A DNA stretch of 64,000 bases from NCBI GenBank assembly GCA_030411725.1, contig MU839848.1, forward strand, positions 343,441 to 407,440, given 5' to 3'. This document shows positions 1 to 11,346 of the stretch, one piece after another. A model generated the notes under the pieces. That model made no database searches, was not told where the DNA came from, and saw only the letters and a list, made by a program, of their open reading frames with translations. Position 1 is the stretch's first letter. The number at the start of each line of letters is the position of its first letter. The position numbers were made by a program, and so were the translations under genes. This DNA comes from Echria macrotheca (Eukaryota; Ascomycota; Sordariomycetes; Sordariales; Schizotheciaceae).

Positions 1-3000
1 GTCAACCAGGGAGCGAGTGATGTCAATCTCTCGAATGTCCTTCGTCGCCTCCTCGACACGGCGGCCGTCGACGGTGTTGGTCTGTCGGTAAACGTCTCTG
101 ATCGAAGGCGTCGTCTGGTCCCCACCTTCTAGAGAGGAACCTGGAGCCGCCAGTACATTCTCTCGCTCTTGTCTCAGCCTTTCGTCGTGTTCCTCGATAT
201 TGTCGACAAATTCTTTCCACACAGCCTTGACCGAAGCTGTAGGTCTAGTGTGGCGGTTACTGTGCCCTGGCGGGATAGGTCTCCCACCACTCTTCGGTGC
301 CGGTAATTGTTGAACAGGTGCACTCCGATTCCGACGATCAATCTCGGCTTGAATCATTGAGCTAGGGGGGACTCCAGATCGAAGAAGTAGCTGCTCCAGC
401 GGTAGCTCATCTTCTGCAAGTTCCCCTGAAAGTTTAGGATTTGCAGCTTCCAACTGAACTTGGAATTTCTTGAACATCTCACAGCTGCAGGCGCAGTCCT
501 GGCTGCATAATCTTTGACATCCATGACCACAGTCGAGAACTTTGAGACAAGGTTGACCACAACCAAGATGATCGTGTGATGACCTGCCGTGATTAGCTTG
601 CGCTCTTTCGCAGACGGATCTTCAACTCACGGGTGACATCTCAACGTACAGCGATGCCCACATGGACGAAGCTGCTTGCAATACATATGGCAACCACCAG
701 CATTGTCACTCCAGTCCTCAGGTTCTCGGACGTCCAAAATCCGGGCGTGATTTTGACACTCGATGGGCAAGCGCTGCATACCCGTCATCTTTTGGCGATG
801 GAAACCGTTCCAGATATTAAACCACAGCTCATAACACTCCGCACCGGCCTTGAGAGTATTATCAATATTACCAAAGATATAGAATCCCCGGCGAGCGCGG
901 CTGATGGCAACCACGGCTCTGCGCCGGTCCTCCAAAAAGCCAACCGAGGCTTTTCCGCCTGGATATGGACTCCGAACCATGGACAAGATGACGACATCGT
1001 TCTCTTCGCCCTGGTATGAGTCCACTGTGCAGACTTTAAACTCTGATCCGACAAGTGACCCGTGCCGTCGTAGGCTGCTCGCTAGGACCTTCCGTTGGCC
1101 AGTATAGAATGTCAAAACTGTGATTTTGCCCGAGGGGACTCCGTTGGCAACAAGATAAGCAAAAAATCCGGTCACCATCTGCGCTTCTTGCTCGTTGTAT
1201 TTGCTATGGTCGGAATTTGTGTCCTCTGGCCAGTCATGGTTGAAGAACCAACAGTTCCGCCCTCCCATTCCAGGGACATCAGGCCTGTTTTTCTTATCGA
1301 GCACGAGAACGTGATCGGTCAGTTCAGGGTAGAAGGGCTTGAGGATTTGTCGCAGTTCGGGCTTCATCCGCCGCTGGACCTTGAGCATCGTATATGGCAT
1401 CTTCAGGTTGATCATCCGCTGAAACAGGGAGACGTCGAGATTGAACGGCCGAGACCCTAGCCAGCGAATGTCACAACTCGGCGCAAGCTGCTGGTGGTCG
1501 CCAATGAGGATGAGCTGCTGAATTGTCGGGTACAAGGCTGAGACGATGTTGGCTTCTCTCGTCTCCGCGGCTTCCTCGATGAGTAGTGATCTAGGACTGA
1601 GAGCGGAAAGAAGGGCGCGATATTTGGTAAGTCCGGTCGTCGTGCATCCGACGACATCGACCCTATCGCGGTTCGCCAGAGCAGCGTCCAGTTCCTGCCT
1701 AATGGCTTTGCTGCGCGCGCACAAATCGCTGTATTCAGCGAGAAGTTCGGCAAACTTGGGGCGAACAGCAGCTAGAAATCTGGCCTGCAGGAGCTGGTAG
1801 ACCAAACCTCTCAGGTCGCGTCTGATCTCAAACAAGTCGTCGTTCGCCGCCAGTGTGCGCTCGGCGACGCCGTCCCAGCGGACCAGAAAATATGGGTTTC
1901 TTCCGGTCCACCGGTGCTCGATGTCAATCAAGACACCTTTTATGCGCTCTTCGTCTTCTTCATCCTCGGCGACATTCTGGGGGTCGCCTTCGACTTCAAA
2001 TTCCTCCGGAAGCGGCTCTTCTGGCTCTGGCGGAACGTGGTGTGGGCTCCGGACGGCCTCGACGGGAACCAAGCTGTCACCGAGCCAAAGATGGAAGCGT
2101 CCAAGTTTCTGAAACCTGGCGGCAAGTTCCATTGTGTCATCACACAATGATTCGCACTGTTTTTCGGTGATAACCCCAAATTTTCGCAACAGTTTCGGCT
2201 CGAGAAGATGGTCCCCAAAGACACCGTCGACCAAGGATTTGATGGCGTTGATAACCTGACGACGGGCCTTTTCGACCTTGTGCAGTCGAGATTGGTTGAC
2301 TGGCCGTAGTCTCGCTTTGAAGAGCGTATGCTCTCCCACCTCCGGACTCGTGGTTCTCCCTCCAACTCGCAGAATTTTGACCCCGGCATTGAGACAGAGG
2401 GATAGCATGTGGTCGAGTGCGTGATTGGTTTGGGCCGCGACTATGATGGGAGGACCGCTCGTTCTGCGTCGGGTGCTGACCATGACTTTAATGGCTTCGA
2501 TTGAAGTGAATGTCTTTCCCGTCCCTGGCGGTCCCTGAACAATAGCGAGCTCTTGAGAGAGGATGCGATGGAGGCCTTCAACTTGTGAGCTGTCGAGAGA
2601 CGTGATGGATTCGATTGGAGGCATGCCGCTTGCAATGATGTTATGCGTCTTGAGGGCCCTCGCTTGGGCTTGCGGCATTTGAGCTCGATGTGCGAGAGAA
2701 CTGAGATCCATGATGGGGACCTTGTTGATGAAATCCGGGGTGCCATCTGCTCTGTGCTTCCCGATAAGGTATTTGATCAATGGTGAACTTAATAGGTTAG
2801 CAACATCTCCATGCCTCGGACATACTCTGATATGACTTACTCGGTTTCCGAGACCTCCTGGAGGCCAGCGAGAGCGTGTCGACTCGCCTCGAAGTACCCG
2901 TGGCGCGACTCTATCATGACCATCTCCGCCGAGGGATCAAGAATTGCATCAGCCGGGTTTGCCCAGATAAGATCGACTTGCGGAGGGTCCTGATCGAGGC

Positions 3001-3623
3001 CATCGCGGTATGACCTCTGGGCAATAGTGGCTAGGTAGCAAATTGTCCGAAATTTGTCTGCCTTGGTTGTTATCGCCACAAGCTTACCCGGTATGAGACG
3101 CTTGGACTGGAGCCAGTTGATACGGAATCTTGATCGAGCCGTCGTGAACTCGACTCGAACTATCGGGCCAAGCTTGGCCATGAGATATGCCTTCACCCGA
3201 ACCTGGAACGTAGAGTCTCAGAATTCGCCCACAGAGGCTGTATTGCTCAAGGAATAGGAGGCAGACTCCCGGGAAGACTGACCTGCGGGTAGATCCAGGT
3301 GTGGTCGTCATCCCAAGGCTCTGGTCCTTTGGCGCATGCATTTCTGTAGTTATTCACCGAGAATCGAAGCCCCTCTGTACCTTCACAGCGGAGAATTTTG
3401 TACTGGGTTTCGAAGTATGCGTCCTTCGAGGCCCAAGGCTGGTCTACCGGGTTGTTCGGGAGTGATTCGCGATTCGGCTGTGGAGCGAGAATCTCGGTCT
3501 TATCGGGGAGTTCTGGTTGTGACTTCCAAGAGCACTGGGTTGGCTGTTACGTGTTAGTGTCTGGTTACGGAGAGAGGAGCAGAAGCTTACACTAGAGCCG
3601 CAGCGGGAGGCAACGCTTTCCAT
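1..3623 (-). CDS. NFX1-type zinc finger helicase (ZNFX1-like), 3' end beyond window
   Basis: UPF1-like SF1 helicase with NF-X1 fingers. The family acts on RNA and includes ZNFX1, linked to small-RNA pathways; this protein's own role is inferred. Exons join in frame at 3623-3591, 3543-3283, 3202-2841, 2787-631 and 583-1, giving about 1132 visible residues, and the frame is still open at the left edge. Walker A GPPGTGKT lies near residues 304-311, the EEAA Walker B at about 622-626, GDHQQL at about 648, VDSYQGEEND at about 806 and the AISRAR motif at about 846. Cys/His-rich NF-X1 fingers begin after residue 930. The ATG at 3623 has an in-frame TGA two codons upstream, so the start holds unless an upstream exon exists. 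The N-terminus is short for the family; further 5' exons between 3.65 and 4.03 kb are possible. A chromodomain-like stretch (YFLVRWDG) lies near residue 520. Confidence 0.9.
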
Positions 3624-4581
3624 GACTATTCAGGAAAACACACTGGAAATTCCAGTTAGCAGAAGTCTAAGAGGGCTATAGAAAAGAGAGTCAAAAACGG
3701 CCGGGGAGAACAGGCATCGTCCAAGAGCATGTCACCAAGAAACACGTGGGAATCGAGTGTTGATGTCGAACCCGAAAACTCGAAGTGAGAAACAAGAGGA
3801 ATAACCACCTACGGTCTGCGATTTCCGGCACTGTGTTCGATGACTAGGTGGAAAGAGCTGTCGGATGTAACAACAGAAGGAAAGAGGACGAGGTCGGCGT
3901 GGCAGGGAGAAGGTCTCTGTCCAAAAATCTCCAAAATGGGAAAGAGCTGCCAAACGGGTGTAGCCACCATTCAAGTAGAGCCAAGTAACAGACCATGCCA
4001 TCTCTGACAAGTCTTCAATCACAACCTGGAATGCGTCAGTTTGTCCAGTTTGGTCCTGTAGCTAACATAGGGTCACGGCGGGCTGTAAGCAACATCAATC
4101 TTGAGCACTTGCAGTCACTCCAACACAAACAGAACTGTGGCAAAGGCGTAGACACACACAATGACTCGTCTGATTGCCCCCGCTTCACATTGAATGGTCA
4201 TTGAGAAAGGTTTCATCGATCCTAGTTGCTTCAGTAGATTTGCTGTCCTCCTGGCTCCGACACCTATCGTTCTGGCCATCGCAGTACAGATCCGGCGTGC
4301 CCGTAACCAGTTTCAAGGGTATGTGCATATTGTCGATTTCTCAGCCGGATTTGCTGGTGAATGCAGGTAAACAATATTGTTGATTGTCTTTTCTTGTGGA
4401 AGGAGCAAAGGGCATTCGACCGGTCATGTCGGCGCAGGGATTATGTCATCACGTGATGTCGCGAGATTTTGGTGTCTTGCCCAAGTGCCCAAGTTGCCCC
4501 GCACTGCAACAGCTCCCAATATCCACGACTGATCCACCGCCGTTGTCACTCCCTTCGAGAAGGCCCGCTTCACAATTAACA
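3624..4581. other. Divergent intergenic region, helicase / SWIM-RING gene
   Basis: This region separates two divergent genes, so it should hold both promoters and 5' leaders. An open stretch on the minus strand (about 4022-3735) follows a plausible acceptor (TTCCAG at about 4030). It could be an upstream exon or leader of the helicase, but it shows no recognisable domain. No other gene is seen. Confidence 0.5.
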
Positions 4582-5545
4582 ATGGGCACCAATACGGAAT
4601 ACCATGGGGCCCATCCCTACGATTCTGCGGGCAGAAAGCGCAAGCAAGTCGACAGCTCGAGCAAACAGCAAACGGTCGAGCCCTCCAAATCCCCCACCAA
4701 GAAGCCGAAGACACAAGCAACAGAAGGAGTAACCACGGAGAAACGACTTCGGAGGTATGTCCTAGAACTCACTGGCCCATCACTCTTCTGAATTGAATTT
4801 GACATTTCGTAGATTCCGGCCGAAGCCTCCCCAGTCATTTGCCGAAGTCTTTGACCGAGCGACCACCCAGCGATTCTACGTCCTCTCCCGGAAAAGAGGC
4901 GGCACCCCGGATGTACCCGAGGAGACGGTCGAAGTGACGGGTTCCACGGGAAATATTTATACAGTTGTCATTGCGCGACAGCCTTGTTGCAACTGTCCTC
5001 AAGGCGCCGCGGGCAACCAATGCAAGCACATCCTCTACGTCCTCTCCCGCGTTCTTCGCGCCAAGCACGAATATGTCTACCAGCTGGCCCTCTTGAGCTC
5101 GGAGCTTCAAGAGATCTTTGCGGGCGCACCCCCGATCGAGGATGAGGGGACAGAGGCAGCCGGCGGAGGAGACAAGAGGCGCAAGCCGCTCGAGGGCGAT
5201 TGTCCGATTTGTTTCTGCGAGATGGAGCCCGAAGGCGAGGCTATTGTCTGGTGCAAGGCGGCGTGTGGTCAGAATATCCACAAGGGATGTTTTGAGATGT
5301 GGGCGGCGACCAAGCGGCAGCAAGGAGGCTGGGGCGAGCGGGTCGAGGTGACATGCCCATATTGCCGGAGCGTCTGGGAAGGCGACGATGATATGGTCAA
5401 AAAGATCAAGAACACTGGGGAGAGGAACGAAGAGGGATACGTCAACATCGCTGAGCAACTTGGCATCAGCACTGAGCGAGATCTCAGCATTTATTCGCGA
5501 TGGTGGTCGGGACATCCCGAGGCGTATAGACGCCGACGTTACTAA
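4582..5545 (+). CDS. SWIM zinc finger plus RING finger protein (putative E3 ubiquitin ligase)
   Basis: Two exons, 4582-4754 and 4813-5545 (58 bp intron, GTATGT..TAG), encode 301 aa. Residues 1-55 are basic, Ser/Lys-rich and probably disordered with nuclear-type KKPK. A SWIM zinc finger (CxC at 117-119, CxH at 128-130) is followed by a RING from about C188 (CPIC) to C242 (CPYC), with the central NIHKGCFEMW segment supplying His and Cys ligands. SWIM plus RING is the layout of MEX/ZSWIM2-type ubiquitin ligases, so E3 activity is inferred from the family. The stop is at 5543-5545. Start: first ATG in frame, preceded by an A/C-rich leader. Confidence 0.88.
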
Positions 5546-7679
5546 CAGATTCCTTGGTAGAGTCAGAGCGTTTGGTTGGTAAAGGGCCCTGGTGGTAGCG
5601 AACGGTGATGAAGCATGAAATATCGATACCCCTTTTTGTAATTATTTTGCAATGATAAAATCCGTACTGTGTACGGAAGAAGCGAGAAATATCACATCAC
5701 GACTTCGCATTTCGAGTTCATAATATATTCATAATATGGGCAACGAATCGATTTGACATCTACGATGCATCCGGAACAATCCTTCGAAAGTCCCTCCCAC
5801 CACCATAAACCCCCCTTTTTCATAGGCCTCCGCCCTCCGGCCCGTCTTGCGACCGTTCTGAACAGCCACCGACCAGGCTTCGGTGCAGATGCTCGAAAAA
5901 GAGACAAAATGCATCATAAATCGTAACAATGATAGCAAAGCTGCCTCCGAGCCACCAATGATACATGATCAAACAGAGTCGCCACCACTTTTTTTTTCTG
6001 TCGCGATACGGGGTGTCGACAGGATCCTACCTACCTAGGTAGGTAGGATTTCTCTGTAAATATCCATCCAGGTCAGCAAAAATTCTCAAGGAGTAATGGG
6101 AGAGGAGAATGCAAGGGATGGATAAGGTACTAACCTCACGAGAAAACAAATCCAGAGACCGAAGTTACTTTTTCTTTCCCACCTTGGGACAAGGGAGAGT
6201 ATGTTGAAACGGGCTCCAGGGCGTATCCTCATCAAGGATGAGGGCATGGAAGCTCGCTCAACAACGGTTTCCCAAATCCCACTCTCCAGCCATCCGGAGA
6301 AAACAAAAGATGTTGGCCAGGCACCATATATTTTCGTCCGAGTGGTTTTGGTGGTGAGGGAAAAAGAAAAATGTTGATCGAAACGGCTTTCGCAATGTCG
6401 CCACGCTCGGAAGAGGGCAGATATACCGAGAATTGACGAAGCTTCCCGAATCGATCCCTCGGGCCTTTTGGATTGTCCCATCTCTTTCCCCGACCGCTTT
6501 TTTCTTTTTCCTTTTTTTTTTTTTTGTTTTTGGTATGAAACGGAAATCCTCCCACTCAAATCTCCCTTCGGGAGCAATTGGGAAATACTCTAAAACCCAA
6601 AAATTCCTCTCTCAGCAAAGCAGCCAGGTCGTCTTCCCGGTTCGATGTGCTTTTTTTTTCCTTTTCCATAAAGATTTCCCCTCCGGTTTTCATCGTCCGT
6701 TCGTGGGTGGTGGAAGATGAGAGCTCGTCTTTCTGCTTTCCGTTCCCTTTCCCGAGGGGAGAGAAGGAAAAAAACAACCGATAACGAATGTCTCCAGCAA
6801 CGAGGTCAATAGGTCTGCCACCTTTCAGCCACCATGCCCGGCGTGGTGATAGTTGGTTGTTTCGTTTCGTTCCGTCCCTCTCTCGATATTCGGAGAAAAG
6901 AAGTTGAGCTCTCTGTTTTTTCCACCAACGAAAACGAATGGTGTGTCCGGTTGGGGATGGGGGGTGTGCCGTTTGGTCCAACTGTCGTCGTCGTCGTAAC
7001 AGCTGGTGACTGGCGGACTTGACAAGTGAAGTAGTCCATATGTTGGATATGGACTTGGACCAGAAGATACCCCAGGATAGGGAGTCGGGGTATCTGGCCA
7101 TAGATGGGCACAGTTGAATGCACTGACCTGAGGAAAAAAAGAGAGGAGTGAAAGGGGATATGGGGGCTGGTATATATACACTCTTGGATGGGAGGGACAT
7201 TGTGAGTGACTTGTTGGCCGGGACCGGATGTTTGGCTGGTTCCAGCACACACTCGCAGCGTTGGACTCTGCGGATGCTTCACATGGAGTCATTGTTGTGT
7301 TGGTCGGTTCTAAATGTGTGTCTAGATCATATGGCTCACGTTTGCCAACCTCAGGTGAGTACTAAGGTGCATGCCTGATGTTGCATCTGCTACGACATGT
7401 TGTCTCCGTCTAACAGTCGCTTGGGGAAATCACGGAGCAATGTCGATGGTCAGCATGGATCAGTCGTTTATCTCACATGTCTTTTCCAGAAATAACACAG
7501 AAAACGCCAAACCCCCAACTGTTGCCTTGTTCGAGCCGACTCTATGATGCCACTTTCCACGCCCATGTTCCATCCGTCCCAAAGATAGCCTGGCCAGACA
7601 TAATGTACAGTCCACACAGCCTCCGGCCCTATCTAATACCGGACCACCCCCACAAGCATCGCAGATGCATATGCCTCAC
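5546..7679. other. Long convergent intergenic region without a supported gene
   Basis: About 2.1 kb between two 3' ends. It contains T-rich tracts (around 6500-6530 and 6650-6660), a perfect 26-bp palindrome at 6024-6049 and several overlapping open frames on the minus strand (6086-7292). Those frames are low complexity and match nothing I recognise. A polypyrimidine tract followed by CAG on the minus strand near 7130 resembles a splice acceptor, so an untranslated or non-coding transcript is possible. Confidence 0.4.
6024..6049. repeat. Perfect 26-bp palindrome built from CCTAGGTAGG units
   Basis: The sequence from 6024 to 6049 equals its own reverse complement, centred on CCTAGG. Each arm carries ACCT/AGGT units that recur, usually singly, in many other intergenic spots of this window. 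It could form a cruciform or hairpin; no function is assigned. Confidence 0.9.
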
Positions 7680-8495
7680 TCAGTCTTCCCCCACCGCCGG
7701 GTCTGCCGGCCACACAAACCAGACCCCCACGACGATAGCCTTGAGGACCGACGCAATCCAAAGCGAACCAGCGACGCCCAGCGACGTATGCGAGATCCTC
7801 CCACCGAGAAACGCACCCAGCAATAGAAACAGCGGGGCTCCGACGCGCCGGTTCCGTTCGGCATTCTTCCACGAGAATAGCTCGGCATCGGAGAACAGAT
7901 CACAGTAGATGCTCGTCAGCACGACGCTCGTGAGCGCATTGTACTTGAGCGCGCGGCTCGTGACGGCCTGGCCGCAGCTCTGGAAGGCGACGAGCGCAAT
8001 GGGCACCAGCACGCGCCAGCCGATCTCCTCCTTGTCCGCGGGCTGGCCCGTGGCCGTGATGATGGCGGCGGCGGTCGACGTCAGCACAACCTGGGCGGCG
8101 AACGAGGCGCACAGCACCCAGCGGCGCTTGGGCGAGAAGAAGCGGTGGAAGCGGCTGAAGACGAAAGAGCCGGCGCAGAACGACAGCAGCGACACGCCCG
8201 ACTTGATCCACCGCGTTGACTCCTCAGGGTGGGCGAGCCCGAGCCCGATGTACACCGTGTTGCCCGTCTGCATCGACACGAACGAGCCCCAGACCGAGAT
8301 GGACGAGCTGTCGAGGAGGCCGGTGATGAGGTAGCACAGGATCAGCACCACGTCGGCCCAGTCCCGCTCGACGTCCGCGGCCATGTACTTGCGCCATCGC
8401 GAGGCTAGCGTCCGCGGTTTCCCCTGACCCTGACCCTGACGCCGTGCTAGCAGCGGCGACTCCTCGTCGGCCCGGCCGTGGTCCGCTGGAGGCAT
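7680..8495 (-). CDS. DUF1275 (YoaK-type) multispanning membrane protein
   Basis: A single-exon gene of 271 aa with the DUF1275 layout. After a short hydrophilic N-terminus come WADVVLILCYLITGLLD and a conserved MQTGNT segment, then about five more hydrophobic helices, ending shortly after a Trp-rich last span. Fungal relatives are membrane proteins of unknown transport role. Residues 11-16 (EESPLL) fit an acidic dileucine sorting signal, which suggests but does not prove vacuolar targeting. A short CCTGAC tandem (about 8426-8444) encodes the QGQGQG run before the first helix. The ATG at 8495 sits in a good context (CACCATGC). It is convergent with the SWIM-RING gene and divergent from the oxalate decarboxylase gene. 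Confidence 0.88.
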   Translation of the reverse strand: MPPADHGRADEESPLLARRQGQGQGKPRTLASRWRKYMAADVERDWADVVLILCYLITGLLDSSSISVWGSFVSMQTGNTVYIGLGLAHPEESTRWIKSGVSLLSFCAGSFVFSRFHRFFSPKRRWVLCASFAAQVVLTSTAAAIITATGQPADKEEIGWRVLVPIALVAFQSCGQAVTSRALKYNALTSVVLTSIYCDLFSDAELFSWKNAERNRRVGAPLFLLLGAFLGGRISHTSLGVAGSLWIASVLKAIVVGVWFVWPADPAVGED

Positions 8496-9578
8496 GGTGG
8501 TGAGGTCCGGGGAAGGGGGATGGTGATGGTCGATCTGGAGCGGGGTGGTTTCGTTGTGCGCGCGCGCGCGACTAGGTACTTAACTACTGCCAGGAACGGC
8601 TTGAGTAGGTAGCAGGTAAGGGAGGTAGGCACCGCGAGGCTCATATAAAACTGGCCCCGATGAAAAAATGCCCGAATTTCCGACTGAAACGTAGGGCGGG
8701 CTTCGGCTCCGCTTGCTCTCTTGTCTTACAGAATCTCACCTTCCGCCGGATCTAACACGGGTGCAGGCAGTCACCACGGGGCGGGGGCCGGCCTCTCTTT
8801 GTGTCACGACCAGCGGTGCCAAGGCGCACGTTTTGCTTTCATCCCCTGAAAAGGGAAACAATAAATCGTGGCGGCAGCCGCAGCGGCCATGATGCGTGGA
8901 CTTCGAGCCGAGGGATGTCTCAACATGAGGGATTGACACCCCAGGCCGGGAGCGGTGATGTCATTGGCTTTTCCCCTCATGGATAACCACGCCCGGTGAG
9001 ACCGGTCAGAACCTGTAGCCTGTAGGAAGGACACGAAGGACACGGCTTGCCGGCCTTGTCACTGTCGGTTTTTACTCAGCACCATGCTGCGCGGTGCCTG
9101 GGTCTCACTCGGCATACGATTACGGACTCCACCCCCAATCCGGGGGTTCTCAACGGACCTGCCCCCCCGCTCCCCGCTCCCCGCACTCAACTCAAGCAAC
9201 ACCTCAACAACGGCCCGGAGATGCTGCGGGGTCGGCGGGAGGAAGGCCTCGGGCATTGCTCGGCATAGGCTTCCATCACAAATGCCTCCAATGAGAAGAC
9301 AAAGGTCCAATTGACCCATCCTTCCTCTCCCTGTCTCTTCTAGTTGGGAAAGGCCGTCATAGCGACATGAGCACACACACGCATCACACCTCACACCCCT
9401 GGGGCGGGACAGTAATCATAAGCCGTATATAAAATAAAAAGACATGGCCTGCGTGTGGGAGAGAAATGCCCTCGGCCTCCTCCTTGCCTCTTTCCAACCG
9501 GTAACTGTCTCATAATATAGAGAGCGGGCACCACAATTGAAGTCCCTGTCTCCCCGTGTGCTGATAACCTCCCCCAAG
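8496..9578. other. Divergent promoter region, DUF1275 / oxalate decarboxylase
   Basis: This 1.1-kb region serves two divergent genes. A (CG)n-like stretch lies near 8560, followed by AGGTAGG-type motifs up to about 8635. A TATA-like box at 9426 faces the decarboxylase gene. No coding region is supported. Confidence 0.5.
9426..9435 (+). promoter_or_regulatory. TATA-like box of the oxalate decarboxylase gene
   Basis: TATATAAAAT lies 153 bp upstream of the ATG at 9579, on the same strand. The position and sequence suit a core promoter; the transcription start is not known. Confidence 0.55.
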
Positions 9579-11060
9579 ATGCATCTCCCGGGAGTCGGTC
9601 CTCTCGCCCTCCTCCTCGCAGCAGCGGCCGTCGTCGACGCCGTGCCCGTCCAGGACAGCCCCCGCCAGCGGCTGCTCGACGGCAAGGGGCTCCCCTCCAG
9701 GTTCTACCAGAAGCCAAAGAACCCGTACACGCCGGGGTTCCGGGACCCGCTCGACAGCGCCGTGGATTCCGTCGGTCGGAAGCTCGACCCGCTCCCGTAC
9801 CGCAACGGCCTCGGCGGCTCCGTGCTGGGGCCGTGGAACCCCGACCGCGCAAGGCAGAATCCCGATCTCGTGCGGCCGCCTAGCACTGACCATGGCGATG
9901 TGCCGAATCTGCGGTGGAGCTTTGCCGATTCGCATATTCGCATTGAGGTGTGTTGTGGTTTTCGTCATTTTATTTTATTTTTATTTTTTATTTTGTCTGT
10001 TTTATGGCGGACAGACACTAACACAAAGCAGGAGGGAGGATGGACCCGCCAGACGACGATCCGCGAGATGGGCACCAGCAGCCAGCTGGCGGGCGTCAAC
10101 ATGCGCCTGGGCGAGGGCGTGATCCGCGAGCTGCACTGGCACAAGGAGGCCGAGTGGGCCTACGTGCTAGACGGGACGGTGCGCGTGACGGCGCTCGACT
10201 ACGAAGGGGGCAGCTTCATCGACGACGTCGGCAAGGGCGACCTCTGGTACTTCCCCAGCGGCGTGCCGCACTCGCTGCAGGGGCTCGGCGAGAACGGCAC
10301 CGAGTTCCTGCTCATCTTCGACGACGGCCACTTCTCCGAAGAGTCAACCTTCCTCCTGACCGACTGGCTGCAGCACACGCCGCGCTCCGTGCTCTCGGAA
10401 AACTTCCACCTCCCGCCCGAGGTCTTCGACCACATCCCCGAGCGCGAGAAGTACATCTTCCAGGGCTCCGTCCCCGGACCCATCGACGACGAGAAGCCCG
10501 ACGGCAAGTACTTCAAGAAGTCGAAACAGCAGTTCACGCACAAGATGCTGGCCCAAGAACCGCACCGGACCTCGGGCGGCGAGGTGCGCATCGCCGACTC
10601 GCGCAACTTCCCCATCTCCAAGACGGTTGCGTCGGCCCACGTGGTGATCCAGCCGGGCGCCCTGCGCGAGATGCACTGGCACCCCAACGCGGACGAGTGG
10701 TCCTTTTTCCTGCGCGGCCGCGCCCGCGTGACCGTGTTCGCGTCGTCGGGCACCGCCCGCACCTTCAACTACGTCCCCGGCGACGTCGGCATCGTGCCGG
10801 CCAACATGGGCCACTTTGTCGAGAACATCGGCGACGAGCCGCTCGAGATGCTCGAGATCTTCCGCGCCGACGAGTTCCGCGACTTTTCGCTGTTCCAGTG
10901 GCTCGGCGAGACGCCCCAGCGCATGGTCGTCGATACCCTCTTTGGTGATGACAAGGACGCCGGCGACAGGTTCCTCAACGAGATCAAGGACGCCAAGAAG
11001 GACGAGGTCACCAAGTTTGAACACGTCGACGAGGAAGAGTCCAGGGCAGCAGACCTCTGA
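9579..11060 (+). CDS. Secreted bicupin oxalate decarboxylase
   Basis: Exons 9579-9947 and 10032-11060, with an 84-bp intron (GTGTGT..CAG) that leaves the frame open if unspliced. The protein is 465 aa. Residues 1-21 are a signal peptide. Two cupin domains carry Mn-binding sets: H158, H160, E164, H203 and H338, H340, E345, H384 (motifs HWHKEAEW and HWHPNADEW). The flexible lid reads SEEST at 225-229. In Bacillus OxdC the equivalent SENST loop supplies the catalytic Glu that favours decarboxylation (oxalate to formate and CO2), and that Glu is kept here (E226). Secretion implies extracellular or wall-associated oxalate removal. The second cupin domain is very like the bacterial enzyme. The downstream neighbour is convergent, 286 bp away. 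Confidence 0.95.
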   Translation: MHLPGVGPLALLLAAAAVVDAVPVQDSPRQRLLDGKGLPSRFYQKPKNPYTPGFRDPLDSAVDSVGRKLDPLPYRNGLGGSVLGPWNPDRARQNPDLVRPPSTDHGDVPNLRWSFADSHIRIEVCCGFRHFILFLFFILSVLWRTDTNTKQEGGWTRQTTIREMGTSSQLAGVNMRLGEGVIRELHWHKEAEWAYVLDGTVRVTALDYEGGSFIDDVGKGDLWYFPSGVPHSLQGLGENGTEFLLIFDDGHFSEESTFLLTDWLQHTPRSVLSENFHLPPEVFDHIPEREKYIFQGSVPGPIDDEKPDGKYFKKSKQQFTHKMLAQEPHRTSGGEVRIADSRNFPISKTVASAHVVIQPGALREMHWHPNADEWSFFLRGRARVTVFASSGTARTFNYVPGDVGIVPANMGHFVENIGDEPLEMLEIFRADEFRDFSLFQWLGETPQRMVVDTLFGDDKDAGDRFLNEIKDAKKDEVTKFEHVDEEESRAADL

Positions 11061-11346
11061 TGATTTTTTTCTTCTTGTATTTTAGCAACAAAAAGGCACT
11101 CCTTGGATTTCACTAGGCACTGTTGGGACTGTATTGATCACCCCAAACATGGTGCTGCTTGTGTATTTATACCGAATCACGCTGCTTGAATGCATCTATC
11201 TCGAAAGCCTTGACGCCCCCCCACCGCTGACCAGCACAAGCAAGGAAACCTGTATACGATGAAACCTTGGACCAATATCCTGCAAATGAACACGCCCTCG
11301 CCGGAACACCCTCCTCTACCAAAAATACCCACAGAGACTATACAGC

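Noticed and set aside
6086..7292. Several overlapping minus-strand frames (95-230 codons)
   Set aside because: All three frames are partly open because of T/A-rich tracts; none reads like a protein family.
10040..10948. 302-codon frame inside the oxalate decarboxylase gene
   Set aside because: Arg/Ala-rich out-of-frame reading of a well-supported bicupin exon.
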